This document shows positions 15,346 through 23,623 of a stretch of DNA of 41,696 nucleotides, piece by piece. The translations under genes were made by a program, and so were the position numbers. The stretch comes from a virus. Below the pieces are notes generated by a model that saw only the letters and a program-made list of their open reading frames with translations, did not search any database and was not told the origin of the DNA. Within the stretch, counting starts at the first letter, position 1. The number at the start of each line of letters is the position of its first letter. The stretch covers positions 1 to 41,696 of the IMG/VR virus record IMGVR_UViG_3300023175_002400; one strand, 5' to 3'.

Positions 15346-16355
15346 AATTTGCTCCATTTAACTAGTGTTAATTTTGCTTTTAAACCACTAAAAGTATTAT
15401 TAGTGATTATGTTTCTTATTTCTTCTGATGACATTCCAGACATCACCATATCATTCACGTCCTTGTACTTTATACTTTCTGGCCATATACAAACATTGTA
15501 ACCCAATTCAATTGCCTTGTCAATCTTTTTTATTGTTTCTATTGAGCGAGGTTCATTGTCATACACTACTGTTAACTTTTCTTTACAATAACCATCTAGA
15601 ACAGATACAATATCTCCACCTGCAGTTGCTATTGAATTTTCAATAAACATACTATCAATAGGACCTTCAAACACAAAAACTTTTTCACCGAACTTAACTG
15701 TATCTAAACCATAAATCTTTGGTACTGTTTCATCTAAAATGATGGTTATATACTTAGGCAGAGAACTTTTCATACTTCTTCCTTGAAGAGCATGAACTTT
15801 CTTGTTTGAATCTATAAATGGTATTAATAATCTAGTTTCATCATTTTTTATACAAGCAAATTTGTGTGGTATTATTTCATTTATAAATCCTTTAAAATTT
15901 GGACATTCAAAAAGTTTAAAGTGTTGATTGTTTGGAATCTTTCTAGACACTACATACTTTTTGATTGGATGTGTTATTGGTAATGAACTTATCTTTTTTA
16001 GTTTTTTCAGTGGTTCAAAATCTAAAAACTTTGGTGCTTTCATTTTTTGAGTAAAAGAGGTTATGTTTTCATTAGTTTGATATTTTTTATTTTGAAACTT
16101 TTCAAACAAATATTCTTTATACACTGTTTCATCAATCTCTTTTAAAAACTTAGCAAATGGCATAGAGACTGAACAATTATGACAGTGAAATATATAATAT
16201 TCACCTTTCTCATAAACATAACCCCTTGCCTTTCTTTTGTTTCGTTTAGAATCTCCACAAATAGGACAAGAAAAGTTGTAGACAGTTTTATCTGTCTTTT
16301 TAAAATTTCTCAATTGTGGGGATATCAGTTCTACATATTTAGATTCAATAAACAT
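15342..16355 (-). CDS. 61: DNA primase, T4 gp61
   Basis: This primase makes RNA primers at the fork together with gp41. The N-terminal zinc finger uses CPIC (C30, C33) and HCHNC (C58, C61). The TOPRIM-type core has KVFVFEGPIDSMFIE (the conserved Glu) and a following acidic VVYDNEP segment. Length 337 aa, as T4 gp61 (342). It lies between the RecB-like exonuclease and thyX genes, as in marine T4-like phages. Confidence 0.94.
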   Translation of the reverse strand: MFIESKYVELISPQLRNFKKTDKTVYNFSCPICGDSKRNKRKARGYVYEKGEYYIFHCHNCSVSMPFAKFLKEIDETVYKEYLFEKFQNKKYQTNENITSFTQKMKAPKFLDFEPLKKLKKISSLPITHPIKKYVVSRKIPNNQHFKLFECPNFKGFINEIIPHKFACIKNDETRLLIPFIDSNKKVHALQGRSMKSSLPKYITIILDETVPKIYGLDTVKFGEKVFVFEGPIDSMFIENSIATAGGDIVSVLDGYCKEKLTVVYDNEPRSIETIKKIDKAIELGYNVCIWPESIKYKDVNDMVMSGMSSEEIRNIITNNTFSGLKAKLTLVKWSKL

Positions 16356-16356
16356 A

Positions 16357-17013
16357 TCAACCTACAAAAGTTTTAATAACTTCATTCACATAATGTTTTC
16401 GTTGTTTTATAAATATCTGTGGATTTTCGTGGTCTACTGCCATTAATATTACAATCTGTGGTATTTTTATTTTATAATGATATTCAAACATCATAGAATA
16501 AATTGTTGATTGTAAAAAATAGTTTTGTATCCATTTTTCTTTTTTAATTTTACGAGAAGTTTTATAATCTATAATTGATGGAACACCATCATATTCAGCA
16601 ACTAAATCTGTTCTTCCAGCTGCTCCTAAAACTTTAGAATATAAAGCCAACTCTGTACCATATACATTATCAACATATTTGTCAAGCATAGGTTTTATTT
16701 GATTAAAAGAATCTATGTTGACAGGCATTTCTTTTTTCTTATAATCTTCTTCATTCAAAACATATCGTTCAGCAATATTATGAAATGCTGTTCCACGAAT
16801 AGATGCCTGTGTTGTTATTTTTTGTGCTTGTTCTTCACCAACTCTTTTCTTCCATTCAAACAAAGCAGTCTTGTCAGATTTCTCCGACAAGACTGTTGTG
16901 ACTGACTTTAGCTTATCCCCATCGGGTAAAACATAGTGTCTTTTATTATCTATGTTCTCAGTTGTCAGTTCAATTGGTGTAACAAGCTTATGATTAAATA
17001 GCTTGCGTTGCAA
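16357..17013 (-). CDS. PD-(D/E)XK exonuclease, Cas4/RecB-like
   Basis: The nuclease core is visible in the second half: GRTDLVAEYDG (metal-binding Asp), IIDYKTSRK (the D-x-K pair), and a following QSTIYSMMF helix with the Q-x3-Y-type motif. This is the RecB-family nuclease found beside primase and PhoH in marine T4-like phages. The only plausible start is a TTG at 17013, inside the phoH gene (20-base overlap); no ATG precedes the conserved region. There is no Cys cluster, so no iron-sulfur centre as in true Cas4. Confidence 0.82.
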   Translation of the reverse strand: MQRKLFNHKLVTPIELTTENIDNKRHYVLPDGDKLKSVTTVLSEKSDKTALFEWKKRVGEEQAQKITTQASIRGTAFHNIAERYVLNEEDYKKKEMPVNIDSFNQIKPMLDKYVDNVYGTELALYSKVLGAAGRTDLVAEYDGVPSIIDYKTSRKIKKEKWIQNYFLQSTIYSMMFEYHYKIKIPQIVILMAVDHENPQIFIKQRKHYVNEVIKTFVG

Positions 17014-17713
17014 TTTTAAGTCTGTCCTTTTGTATAATATAATCTTTCACAAGACTAGATCTAACAATATCATTCTCATCAAAATCAATAAATTCAAACG
17101 ATTTCATTTTTTGAATAATACGTAGAAAATCTAGTAATCCACCTCTATCAGCTTTCTTTATGAAATCTGATTGTCTAAAATCACCACAAAACATAATTCT
17201 ACAATTTTTACCAATTCTAGTAATTACAGAATCAAGTTCGTGTAAAGTACAGTTTGCAATTTCATCGACTATAATAATAGCATTATTAAATGTGACACCT
17301 CTAATAAATGAAGTTGTCATAAATTCAACTTGATTTTTATTTTTCATATAGTCGTATGCATCAGACCTTCCAAACAATTCTGTGAAAATGGCATAGTAGG
17401 GGGATTCATATGCCTTTGCTTTTTCTTTAGTATTGCCTGGAAGGAACCCCATGTCTCTTGTTGGAACAACACTTCTTATAATAACAATTTTATCATAATT
17501 AGAGTTGTTGTTTAATAGTTCATCAAGTCCAAGATACAAAGATATAAAACTTTTACCAGTTCCAGCTATACCGTGTAACATAAGATTTTTACCGTCATCA
17601 TAAGCATCAAATGCTACTTGCTGGTTTTCAGTTAATGGATTTATTGTCCTTATGTTGAATGATGGTTTCTTTAATTCTTTTCTTAGTACTCTTTTTTCTC
17701 TTCTTGATGACAT
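16994..17713 (-). CDS. phoH: PhoH-like ATPase
   Basis: This is a P-loop ATPase related to PhoH and to the N-terminal part of superfamily 1 helicases. Walker A is GIAGTGKS at residues 48-55, Walker B is AIIIVDEIAN, and a sensor-like IMFCGDFRQSDF follows. PhoH genes are widespread in marine phages, where despite the name the role is uncertain and probably concerns RNA or nucleotide metabolism. The length of 239 aa is typical. AGAAGG precedes the ATG. Confidence 0.95.
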   Translation of the reverse strand: MSSRREKRVLRKELKKPSFNIRTINPLTENQQVAFDAYDDGKNLMLHGIAGTGKSFISLYLGLDELLNNNSNYDKIVIIRSVVPTRDMGFLPGNTKEKAKAYESPYYAIFTELFGRSDAYDYMKNKNQVEFMTTSFIRGVTFNNAIIIVDEIANCTLHELDSVITRIGKNCRIMFCGDFRQSDFIKKADRGGLLDFLRIIQKMKSFEFIDFDENDIVRSSLVKDYIIQKDRLKIATQAI

Positions 17714-17726
17714 GTATTACCTTCTT

Positions 17727-17966
17727 CTAGAAAGTGTTGATGGTTGAACGTGAAATCCCCCTAGAATGTTTACTCTTCATGTCCTTTAATAAATCCCTAA
17801 ATCCTGCATCTGGTTTCTTTCCTGATACACCAGACACAATACTAGGAGCACTGACTAATTGAACTATGTGAGGATTTTCTTTTAAAAATGAATCTAACTC
17901 AGAGATAGACATAAAATCAGTAAACTCTTCATTTGTTAAATTATTTTTAAAACTGTATGTTGGCAT
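17727..17966 (-). CDS. FmdB-like small protein lacking zinc cysteines, 79 aa
   Basis: The opening MPTYSFKNNLTNEEF resembles the first strands of the FmdB-type zinc ribbon, but the usual CxxC pairs are absent. The tail GFRDLLKDMKSKHSRG then STINTF matches a small protein that I recall next to phoH in T4-like cyanophages. The start is coupled to the upstream stop (TGATG). The function is unknown; it may keep the ribbon fold without metal. Confidence 0.72.
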   Translation of the reverse strand: MPTYSFKNNLTNEEFTDFMSISELDSFLKENPHIVQLVSAPSIVSGVSGKKPDAGFRDLLKDMKSKHSRGISRSTINTF

Positions 17967-18136
17967 CAGTAATCATCCTCATAAGACATAAGCTCTTGTA
18001 TATTTTTAGTCTTCAGTGCAGTTTTTATTTTCCTTTGTTTTCTCCTTTTTTTCTTTTCTTCTCTCAATAGAATATCATCATTATATTCATCATATTCATA
18101 ATCAAAATCTTTAAATCTATTTTTAACTCTACCCAT
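17966..18136 (-). CDS. Small charged protein, 56 aa
   Basis: The protein has an acidic, Tyr-rich first third (DFDYEYDEYNDD), a very basic centre (REEKKKRRKQRK) and an acidic end. It overlaps the upstream gene by eight bases and its TGA shares a base with the next ATG. This geometry argues for translation. It is likely nucleic-acid- or protein-binding and disordered; no family is recognised. Confidence 0.6.
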   Translation of the reverse strand: MGRVKNRFKDFDYEYDEYNDDILLREEKKKRRKQRKIKTALKTKNIQELMSYEDDY

Positions 18137-18545
18137 TTTGAATCATTCCTGGAAATGCCTCTTTAACGTGTTGAATAGTAATGCCCTTAAATGGCAGCTT
18201 CTTTTCTTTCACAGCACACAGTAGAGTCGCATCTTTTGGATCTACTTGCTCTAAAAGCTCGATAAACATTTGTTCTCTTTTTGCAGTAGGTAAATCGTGA
18301 AATCCTTCTACAAAGTAAAGTATTTTTCTTGCTTCATTTATGAGAATACCTTCTTGGTCTACTAATTCAGTAGGTGTATACGGCGGATCGCCTTCTGGAA
18401 GTAACCATTTTACTGATTCATCAAACACACCTTGTAGAATAACTCTGATGACATAACTGTCATTTGCTCTAAGTGCATCCACTTTTTCTTTTGTTCTTCT
18501 TAGTTTACCAATTTTTTCCAAGACTTCATAGGTAGAGGTTTGCAT
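18129..18545 (-). CDS. Conserved T4-like phage protein, DUF6433-like
   Basis: The segments KWLLPEGDPPYTP, YFVEGFHDLPTAKREQMFIELLE and a C-terminal KEAFPGM block resemble a 130-150-aa protein conserved in T4-like marine phages, which I recall as DUF6433. It is all-helical and soluble. No enzymatic motif is visible. Its position next to the RNase H gene and near phoH suggests a part in DNA metabolism, which is inference. Confidence 0.75.
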   Translation of the reverse strand: MQTSTYEVLEKIGKLRRTKEKVDALRANDSYVIRVILQGVFDESVKWLLPEGDPPYTPTELVDQEGILINEARKILYFVEGFHDLPTAKREQMFIELLEQVDPKDATLLCAVKEKKLPFKGITIQHVKEAFPGMIQNG

Positions 18546-18556
18546 TTATAACTCCA

Positions 18557-19396
18557 TTAAAATTCAGAAATATTTTCAGTTAAATTTTTAAGTTTTTTTT
18601 CAATAAAATAATTCATCATTTTTGATCTATCATCGGTTTGATTTTTATTTTTCTCATCGTCAATTTTTTCAACAATATTATCAGGTATATAGTTCAAATC
18701 TATAAGTGTTTTATTTCTTTGATATCTTTTACCCAATTCTTTTTCTATAGAATTATCATCAAGTGATAGATAATAATCCAATCTTTTTCTTGTCATAGGT
18801 TTTTGTCTTTTTCCTACAACAAAAGTATCATCACTTGACAACACATTTGGAATGCCATCAGATGAATCACCCTTTAAAATATGTTCGAGTAAATATGTTT
18901 TAGGATCTTTATTAGAAATCCATCTTTTTCTCACAGGATCATATTGTTTTACTTTATCAGTATGTAACTGAATAAAATCTTTATCTGCTGAAAGAATCAG
19001 AATATTTTCTTCCTTATTTTGCTTTACCAAGGTTGCGATGATATCATCTGCCTCAGCACCTTCACATTTTAGAACTTTATATGGAAGATATTGTTTAATC
19101 TCTTCCGTTATACTGTTTATGAACTCAAAAATAGTCTTCCAGTCTAGTTCTGAATTTTCTCTATTTTTCTTTCTAGATCTTTTATAATATGGAAAATGAT
19201 TATATCTCCAACAGTTTGAACCGTCACAGCATAAAATCATTTTTCCATATTCACTCTTAAATTTCATATTATAAGATCTTAAAGAATTCAAAATCATATG
19301 TCTTACCATATTTTCTTCTAATTTTGCATTAGTATGATTTCCAATTTGCATCATTAAGTTAGAAAGCATAACCTGACTTGTATCAACAATAATCAT
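18557..19396 (-). CDS. rnh: RNase H / 5'-3' flap exonuclease (T4 Rnh)
   Basis: This FEN-1-type nuclease removes RNA primers and flaps during lagging-strand maturation. The acidic metal-binding motifs are all seen: MIIVDTSQ at the N-terminus, CCDG near residue 58, EGAEADDIIA near 122-131, SADKDF near 145, and KGDSSDGIPN near 175. Length 279 aa (T4 Rnh: 305). It is placed with the replication genes rather than the adjacent sugar cassette. A TATAAATA box lies 13 bases before the ATG. Confidence 0.94.
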   Translation of the reverse strand: MIIVDTSQVMLSNLMMQIGNHTNAKLEENMVRHMILNSLRSYNMKFKSEYGKMILCCDGSNCWRYNHFPYYKRSRKKNRENSELDWKTIFEFINSITEEIKQYLPYKVLKCEGAEADDIIATLVKQNKEENILILSADKDFIQLHTDKVKQYDPVRKRWISNKDPKTYLLEHILKGDSSDGIPNVLSSDDTFVVGKRQKPMTRKRLDYYLSLDDNSIEKELGKRYQRNKTLIDLNYIPDNIVEKIDDEKNKNQTDDRSKMMNYFIEKKLKNLTENISEF

Positions 19397-19400
19397 ATTC

Positions 19401-19799
19401 TTATTGGATATTTATATCCTCTCCTATTTTATCAGTGTCAAATTCTAAATCTAATTTTTTAGTCAATGCATATTCGTCAGTTTCTTCTTCTTTTTCAAAA
19501 ACCTTCTCTGCTAAATCCTGAAAAGGATGTTTTACATCATAATATTTACAAAGTAAAGATCTTAATGATTCAACTATTAGATTAATATCCTTTACATCAT
19601 TATCTTCAATTGCTTCTGAGGGAGGAAATCCTGCTATATCAATATTATTAAATAATGATGGTAGTATAATCATTAAAGCTTCATTGATATGATTTACTTT
19701 TATGTCTAAAATGTTTGATGAAAGTATTTTTTCATCATAGTCTGTTTTTTGTTGTATCTTTTCTATTGGAAATTGAATTACGTTATTATTTTCTGACAT
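19401..19799 (-). CDS. Hypothetical protein, 132 aa
   Basis: I do not recognise a family. It is a soluble acidic protein with an N-terminal IQFPIEK segment and an acidic C-terminus. A perfect consensus promoter ends five bases before its ATG, so the inferred transcript would start at or within the first codon. The gene would then be leaderless, or use a later start, or the promoter may serve the RNase H gene four bases downstream. Confidence 0.65.
   Translation of the reverse strand: MSENNNVIQFPIEKIQQKTDYDEKILSSNILDIKVNHINEALMIILPSLFNNIDIAGFPPSEAIEDNDVKDINLIVESLRSLLCKYYDVKHPFQDLAEKVFEKEEETDEYALTKKLDLEFDTDKIGEDINIQ
19409..19416 (-). promoter_or_regulatory. TATAAATA box before the RNase H gene
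   Basis: The minus strand reads TATAAATA 13 bases before the rnh ATG, inside the end of the preceding gene. It matches a T4 late promoter box, but RNase H is not a typical late gene and the leader would be very short, so this may be chance. Confidence 0.25.
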
Positions 19800-19804
19800 A
19801 TGAT

Positions 19805-19833
19805 ATTATATTCCTTATTTCTGTAATTGTCAA
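19805..19833 (-). promoter_or_regulatory. Perfect-consensus sigma-70 promoter with no leader
   Basis: On the minus strand there is TTGACA (19828-19833), a 17-base spacer and TATAAT (19805-19810). The downstream ATG at 19799 is only five bases from the -10 box. An AAGGA sequence lies within the spacer and would not be transcribed from this promoter. Confidence 0.85.
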
Positions 19834-19836
19834 GAA

Positions 19837-20817
19837 CTATTCGTAACTCATAATTTTAGTTCCTTCGTCATAGAATTTGAAAGGAAAAATCTTACAATTT
19901 GTTTTATTTTTAAGAGTATGAATAACTTCCTCTCTTTTATCTTCCTTTACATAAAATACAAAGAATCCTCCACCACCAGCACCTAACAATTTGCCTCCAA
20001 TAGCACCAGATTCTTTTGCTATATTGTAAATATTATCCAAATAATCCTCTGTAATATCATTTACAATCTGTCTCTTATTTATCCAAGATTGATGTAAAAG
20101 ATCACCAAAAGAGTCTAAATCTCCAGATAAAATATATTTTATTCCTTCAAATGCCAAATCTCTATTCTGTCTAACTTTATTAAATTTTTCATCATTTAAC
20201 ATAGCATCAGATTGTTTTTGAAGAAAATCATTTCCAACTCTACCTCTTCCACTGTACACTAACAATAAATTATCATTTAATCTTGGAATATTATTATTAT
20301 ATATTTTCCTAACTCTAACATTTCCATCACTATAGAATCTTAGTAAGTTAAACCCACCATAAGAAGCTGCATATTGGTCTTGCTTTCCTACAGGATATCC
20401 ACACCTATTCATCTCAATATCACAAGCACGTTTTGCTATTGTTTCTTTTAATGCATCTGTATTATTTATCTTAAATAGACTATTAACAAGACCTACAGTA
20501 AAGGCAGAAGACGAACCAAGACCAGAACCATTTGAAAATATATCTGATAAAGATGCTATTGTTATTTCAGAATCTATATTAAAAAGTTTAAGAGATTCTT
20601 TTGAAATAATATGCTTCATTTCTTCAATGTTATCTGATTCATCAACAACATCAAACATAGTTTTAATAGGAAGATTTGGTGTTTTTCTCACAATAACGTG
20701 AATAAACTTATCTATTGTTACAGAAAGAGCAGCACCATCTTCTCTTTTGTAGAATGCAGGGGTATCACTACCCCCACTAAAGAAACTAATTCTTAAAGGT
20801 GTTTTCGAAACTATCAT
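19837..20817 (-). CDS. hddA: GHMP sugar kinase, HddA-like heptose-7-phosphate kinase
   Basis: This is predicted to phosphorylate D-glycero-D-manno-heptose 7-phosphate at C1. The GHMP signature GSGLGSSSA is at residues 97-105, the N-terminal RISFFSGGSDTP and central GYPVGKQDQYA blocks are typical of the HddA/mevalonate-kinase-like sugar group, and GGKLLGAGGGGFFVF closes the domain. Length 326 aa, as HddA. It is the last gene of the sugar cassette and overlaps the glycosyltransferase by four bases. Fucose-type kinase relatives cannot be excluded by eye, but the GmhA and GmhB partners favour heptose. Confidence 0.88.
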   Translation of the reverse strand: MIVSKTPLRISFFSGGSDTPAFYKREDGAALSVTIDKFIHVIVRKTPNLPIKTMFDVVDESDNIEEMKHIISKESLKLFNIDSEITIASLSDIFSNGSGLGSSSAFTVGLVNSLFKINNTDALKETIAKRACDIEMNRCGYPVGKQDQYAASYGGFNLLRFYSDGNVRVRKIYNNNIPRLNDNLLLVYSGRGRVGNDFLQKQSDAMLNDEKFNKVRQNRDLAFEGIKYILSGDLDSFGDLLHQSWINKRQIVNDITEDYLDNIYNIAKESGAIGGKLLGAGGGGFFVFYVKEDKREEVIHTLKNKTNCKIFPFKFYDEGTKIMSYE

Positions 20818-21812
20818 TGTGAATCATATACAAACACTTCTGATGGTTTGCCTCTAGATTCTTTTTCTTTATATTCATCAAGAAGATTTTTCATCATAAG
20901 TTCCCACATACCTTTAATTCTCTGAATATTATATCGAGAATCTACAAATGTTTTATTGAAGTTAATCATATCTTTGTGGTTGTTGCTTTTAACAAACTCA
21001 ATAGCAGCATTCAAATGATTTACAAACACATTTGCGTGTTTTCCTTTATCACTATTTCCCTGATACATAATATTCAAAGAACCAGAAGTTTCTGCTAATG
21101 CACCATAGTTTGGATGTACACAAACAAGACCAGCAGACATTGCTTCTAACATTGCTCTACAGCTTGTCTCTACCCAGGTAGAAGGATAGGCAAAAATATG
21201 TGATTTGTTTAGGTGTTCTTTTAGTTCATTGTTTGGAACAAATCCGTGATATGTCATATTTGGATGTTCTCTAATCTCATCATATAATGGTTCGAACTGT
21301 TTATCCATTTCGTCCCAACCATAAATTTTAAAACTTGAAAACACATCAAGATGAATATTCTTATGACGTTCTGTCAAATATTTAAACACTGGAACAAGAA
21401 TCTCTAGTCCTCGTTGTGGTGTTGATGTATATACCAATCTAATTGTGTCATTATCTTTTTGTAAACAAGATTCTGGTGCTGGTTCAATACCACTTTCCAA
21501 AACAATAGATTTATCATCATATGGAAGATTGTGAACTAGTTGATATCTTTGATATTGCCAGTCACTAATAAACACAAACTTATGAAAACTATCTAAAAAT
21601 TCTTTATCTTTGAATTTTGCTGATTCTGGGTCTTCTGGCAAATCGTGGCACCAGAAAACTCTAATTTTTTCCCAATCAAAATCTCTTTGTCTGGAACAAA
21701 TAATTTGAAACTCTTCAAGAAGTTTTGGGTCAATAATATCACCAAGCATTCTTTTAGCAATTTCAGTTCCACCATTTGCATTTTCTGAAATTTCGTTCTC
21801 TTCAAATCCCAT
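20814..21812 (-). CDS. Glycosyltransferase, GT4 (group 1) type
   Basis: The C-terminal half has the GT-B nucleotide-sugar site: LVYTSTPQRGLEIL, a HGFVPNNEL block, and the E-x7-E-type YPSTWVETSCRAMLEAMSAGLVCV. The N-terminus is short for a GT-B enzyme (332 aa in total), but NGGTE, WCHDLP and FISDWQ are typical. It probably transfers the sugar made by this cassette. The acceptor (host lipopolysaccharide, virion protein or DNA) is unknown. It starts at a TAATG junction with the transaldolase. Confidence 0.85.
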   Translation of the reverse strand: MGFEENEISENANGGTEIAKRMLGDIIDPKLLEEFQIICSRQRDFDWEKIRVFWCHDLPEDPESAKFKDKEFLDSFHKFVFISDWQYQRYQLVHNLPYDDKSIVLESGIEPAPESCLQKDNDTIRLVYTSTPQRGLEILVPVFKYLTERHKNIHLDVFSSFKIYGWDEMDKQFEPLYDEIREHPNMTYHGFVPNNELKEHLNKSHIFAYPSTWVETSCRAMLEAMSAGLVCVHPNYGALAETSGSLNIMYQGNSDKGKHANVFVNHLNAAIEFVKSNNHKDMINFNKTFVDSRYNIQRIKGMWELMMKNLLDEYKEKESRGKPSEVFVYDSQ

Positions 21813-22543
21813 TAGTCTATCCTGTATCCTGATTTTACTGCATCATCGTAAAACATTTGAACTGTTTCAATTGAAAACAAATCTAAATCTTTTCCGAATT
21901 TATCTACCTTTTTAATTAAATCTGGTGACATTGTAATAATTTCACAACCAGATTTTTCTGCTTGAACATAATTATATGCTTCTCTTGAAGAAGCCCAAAG
22001 AAACTCAATAGGTGTTCTTGGTTTCACTAATTTTCTATATAAAATAGATTCACTAATAATTTCTTCTGGATTTACTCCAGTATCTGCTATTCTACCAGCA
22101 AATATTGATATAATCATCGGAGTTTCAGAAACAACTCTTTCTATAACATCTACAACTTGATCTGTTGTAAAAACAGCTGTAACATTTAATTTTACATTTT
22201 CAAAATTAAGAGTATCAATAACATCATAGTTATTAATCCCTTTTGTATTTTGAATTGGAATCTTTACATAAACATCATAGTCTCGCTCTTTACCCCAAGA
22301 ATCAATTTTTCTTGCTTGATGAATCATTTCTTCTTTTTCATCAGCAAACACTTCTAGACTTAAAGATGTATTTGGTCTATTTTCTGCTAGATATTTAATA
22401 ACTTTTTTTGAAAATTCTTCGTAATTTTCAACACCTGCTTCCCGCATCAGTGTTGGATTTGTAGTAAATCCTACTACTTTTTCGTTCTTTGAAAGCTCAA
22501 CGATACTATCATAATCAGCACCATCAGCAAATAATTTAACCAT
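21812..22543 (-). CDS. Transaldolase-family protein (TalC-like)
   Basis: This class I aldolase-fold enzyme has FADGADYDSI and GFTTNPTLM at the N-terminus, the Schiff-base Lys in VYVKIPIQN, NVTAVFT and SIFAGRIADTG. At 243 aa it is nearer the short TalC/fructose-6-phosphate aldolase group than full-length transaldolase. In this cassette it could supply sedoheptulose 7-phosphate from pentose phosphate intermediates, feeding the GmhA-type isomerase. I chose the ATG at 22543 with GGAG upstream; an in-frame TTG adds four residues. It overlaps the phosphatase gene by eight bases. Confidence 0.87.
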   Translation of the reverse strand: MVKLFADGADYDSIVELSKNEKVVGFTTNPTLMREAGVENYEEFSKKVIKYLAENRPNTSLSLEVFADEKEEMIHQARKIDSWGKERDYDVYVKIPIQNTKGINNYDVIDTLNFENVKLNVTAVFTTDQVVDVIERVVSETPMIISIFAGRIADTGVNPEEIISESILYRKLVKPRTPIEFLWASSREAYNYVQAEKSGCEIITMSPDLIKKVDKFGKDLDLFSIETVQMFYDDAVKSGYRID

Positions 22544-23048
22544 ATTTATCTCCAATAAGTTTACAAGCGTCTAATACATTATCAACTGCATAATGTGGCA
22601 TAGTATATAGACATTTATCATAGGTTCCAAGAAAAATAGTAATCAAGTTCATTCTATTTCCTGCCATAACATCTTTCCATCTATCACCAATCATAAATGA
22701 TGATTCTACATCAATATCATATTTATCAATCAAATGTTCTAACATACCAGTATTTGGTTTATATAGTTCTGAGTTTCTATCAAAAGCAATCATAATATCA
22801 TCTATTTCAAGTTCCATTTCTAAATGTTTTGTTATTTCATTTAGAGTATCCATAGTCATTTTTTCATCTTTTACATCAGGTTGATTAGTGACTACAAATA
22901 TTAAATATCCTAAATCTTTAACAAGTCTAACTGCTTCTGTTGCACCATCAATAAATTTAAACTCTCCAAAAGTCCAAGGTGCTCTATTATCAACTAGATG
23001 ATTCAGTGTTCCATCTCTGTCAAAAAATATTGCTTTTTGTTTTACCAT
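22536..23048 (-). CDS. gmhB: HAD phosphatase, GmhB-like (heptose bisphosphate)
   Basis: This is predicted to remove the 7-phosphate from heptose 1,7-bisphosphate. The HAD motifs are DRDGT (D10 nucleophile, D12), VVTNQPDV, KPNTGML (motif III Lys) and MIGDRWKDV (motif IV). Canonical GmhB has a four-ligand Cys/His zinc loop before the KP motif; here that region reads AFDRNSELY with no cysteine, so this is a zinc-less form. I chose the ATG at 23048 inside the isomerase gene end; an upstream start would add 16 unrelated residues. Histidinol- or other sugar-phosphatase activity is possible. Confidence 0.82.
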   Translation of the reverse strand: MVKQKAIFFDRDGTLNHLVDNRAPWTFGEFKFIDGATEAVRLVKDLGYLIFVVTNQPDVKDEKMTMDTLNEITKHLEMELEIDDIMIAFDRNSELYKPNTGMLEHLIDKYDIDVESSFMIGDRWKDVMAGNRMNLITIFLGTYDKCLYTMPHYAVDNVLDACKLIGDKYG

Positions 23049-23623
23049 TTTGTTGGATTCACTTGTAAATCTGGATGTGAAACTAAACAATGCCAAATAA
23101 CTGCTTGAAATGCTTCTGAGTGTGGAGTAACTCTATTTTCTTTAATGTACGGAACTACAACAGAAGCATTAGAAGCACGAACAGCATAACCATTAGGTTT
23201 TCCCACAATAGAAAGAACTGTTCCACCTTTTTTTCTAGCATAGTCAATCGCATTGATAAGATTAACTGATACATTTTTTTCTTTGCTTCCTCCACCAACT
23301 GAAAGAACAAACACACAATCATATTCACTAAATCTTGAAACTTTTAAATACTCAACAAATGTAGTTTCAAACCCTTCATCATTTGTTCTTGCTGATAATT
23401 CACTTACATTATCTGTAGGAGCATATGCCTCAATACCACAAAGTTTTCTTAAATCATTTACCATATGAGAAGCATTTGCTGCTGAACCACCAACACCTAA
23501 AACAAATACTCTACCCATATCTTTATAATCTTTTAGATAAGCAACCATTTTATGAATTGATTGTCTGTCAATTCCCAGTGCAATATCTTGAACTTCATAC
23601 ATATAATTATTGATGTGATTCAT
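23042..23623 (-). CDS. gmhA: SIS-domain isomerase, GmhA-like sedoheptulose-7-phosphate isomerase
   Basis: This is predicted to convert sedoheptulose 7-phosphate to D-glycero-D-manno-heptose 7-phosphate. The SIS phosphosugar motifs are VLGVGGSAANASHM and VLSVGGGSKEKNVS. The C-terminal HSEAFQAVIWHCLVSHP supplies the Glu/His helix of GmhA proteins. The length of 193 aa is standard. It overlaps the nucleotidyltransferase by 17 bases and the phosphatase by seven, so the three steps are translationally coupled. Confidence 0.9.
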   Translation of the reverse strand: MNHINNYMYEVQDIALGIDRQSIHKMVAYLKDYKDMGRVFVLGVGGSAANASHMVNDLRKLCGIEAYAPTDNVSELSARTNDEGFETTFVEYLKVSRFSEYDCVFVLSVGGGSKEKNVSVNLINAIDYARKKGGTVLSIVGKPNGYAVRASNASVVVPYIKENRVTPHSEAFQAVIWHCLVSHPDLQVNPTKW

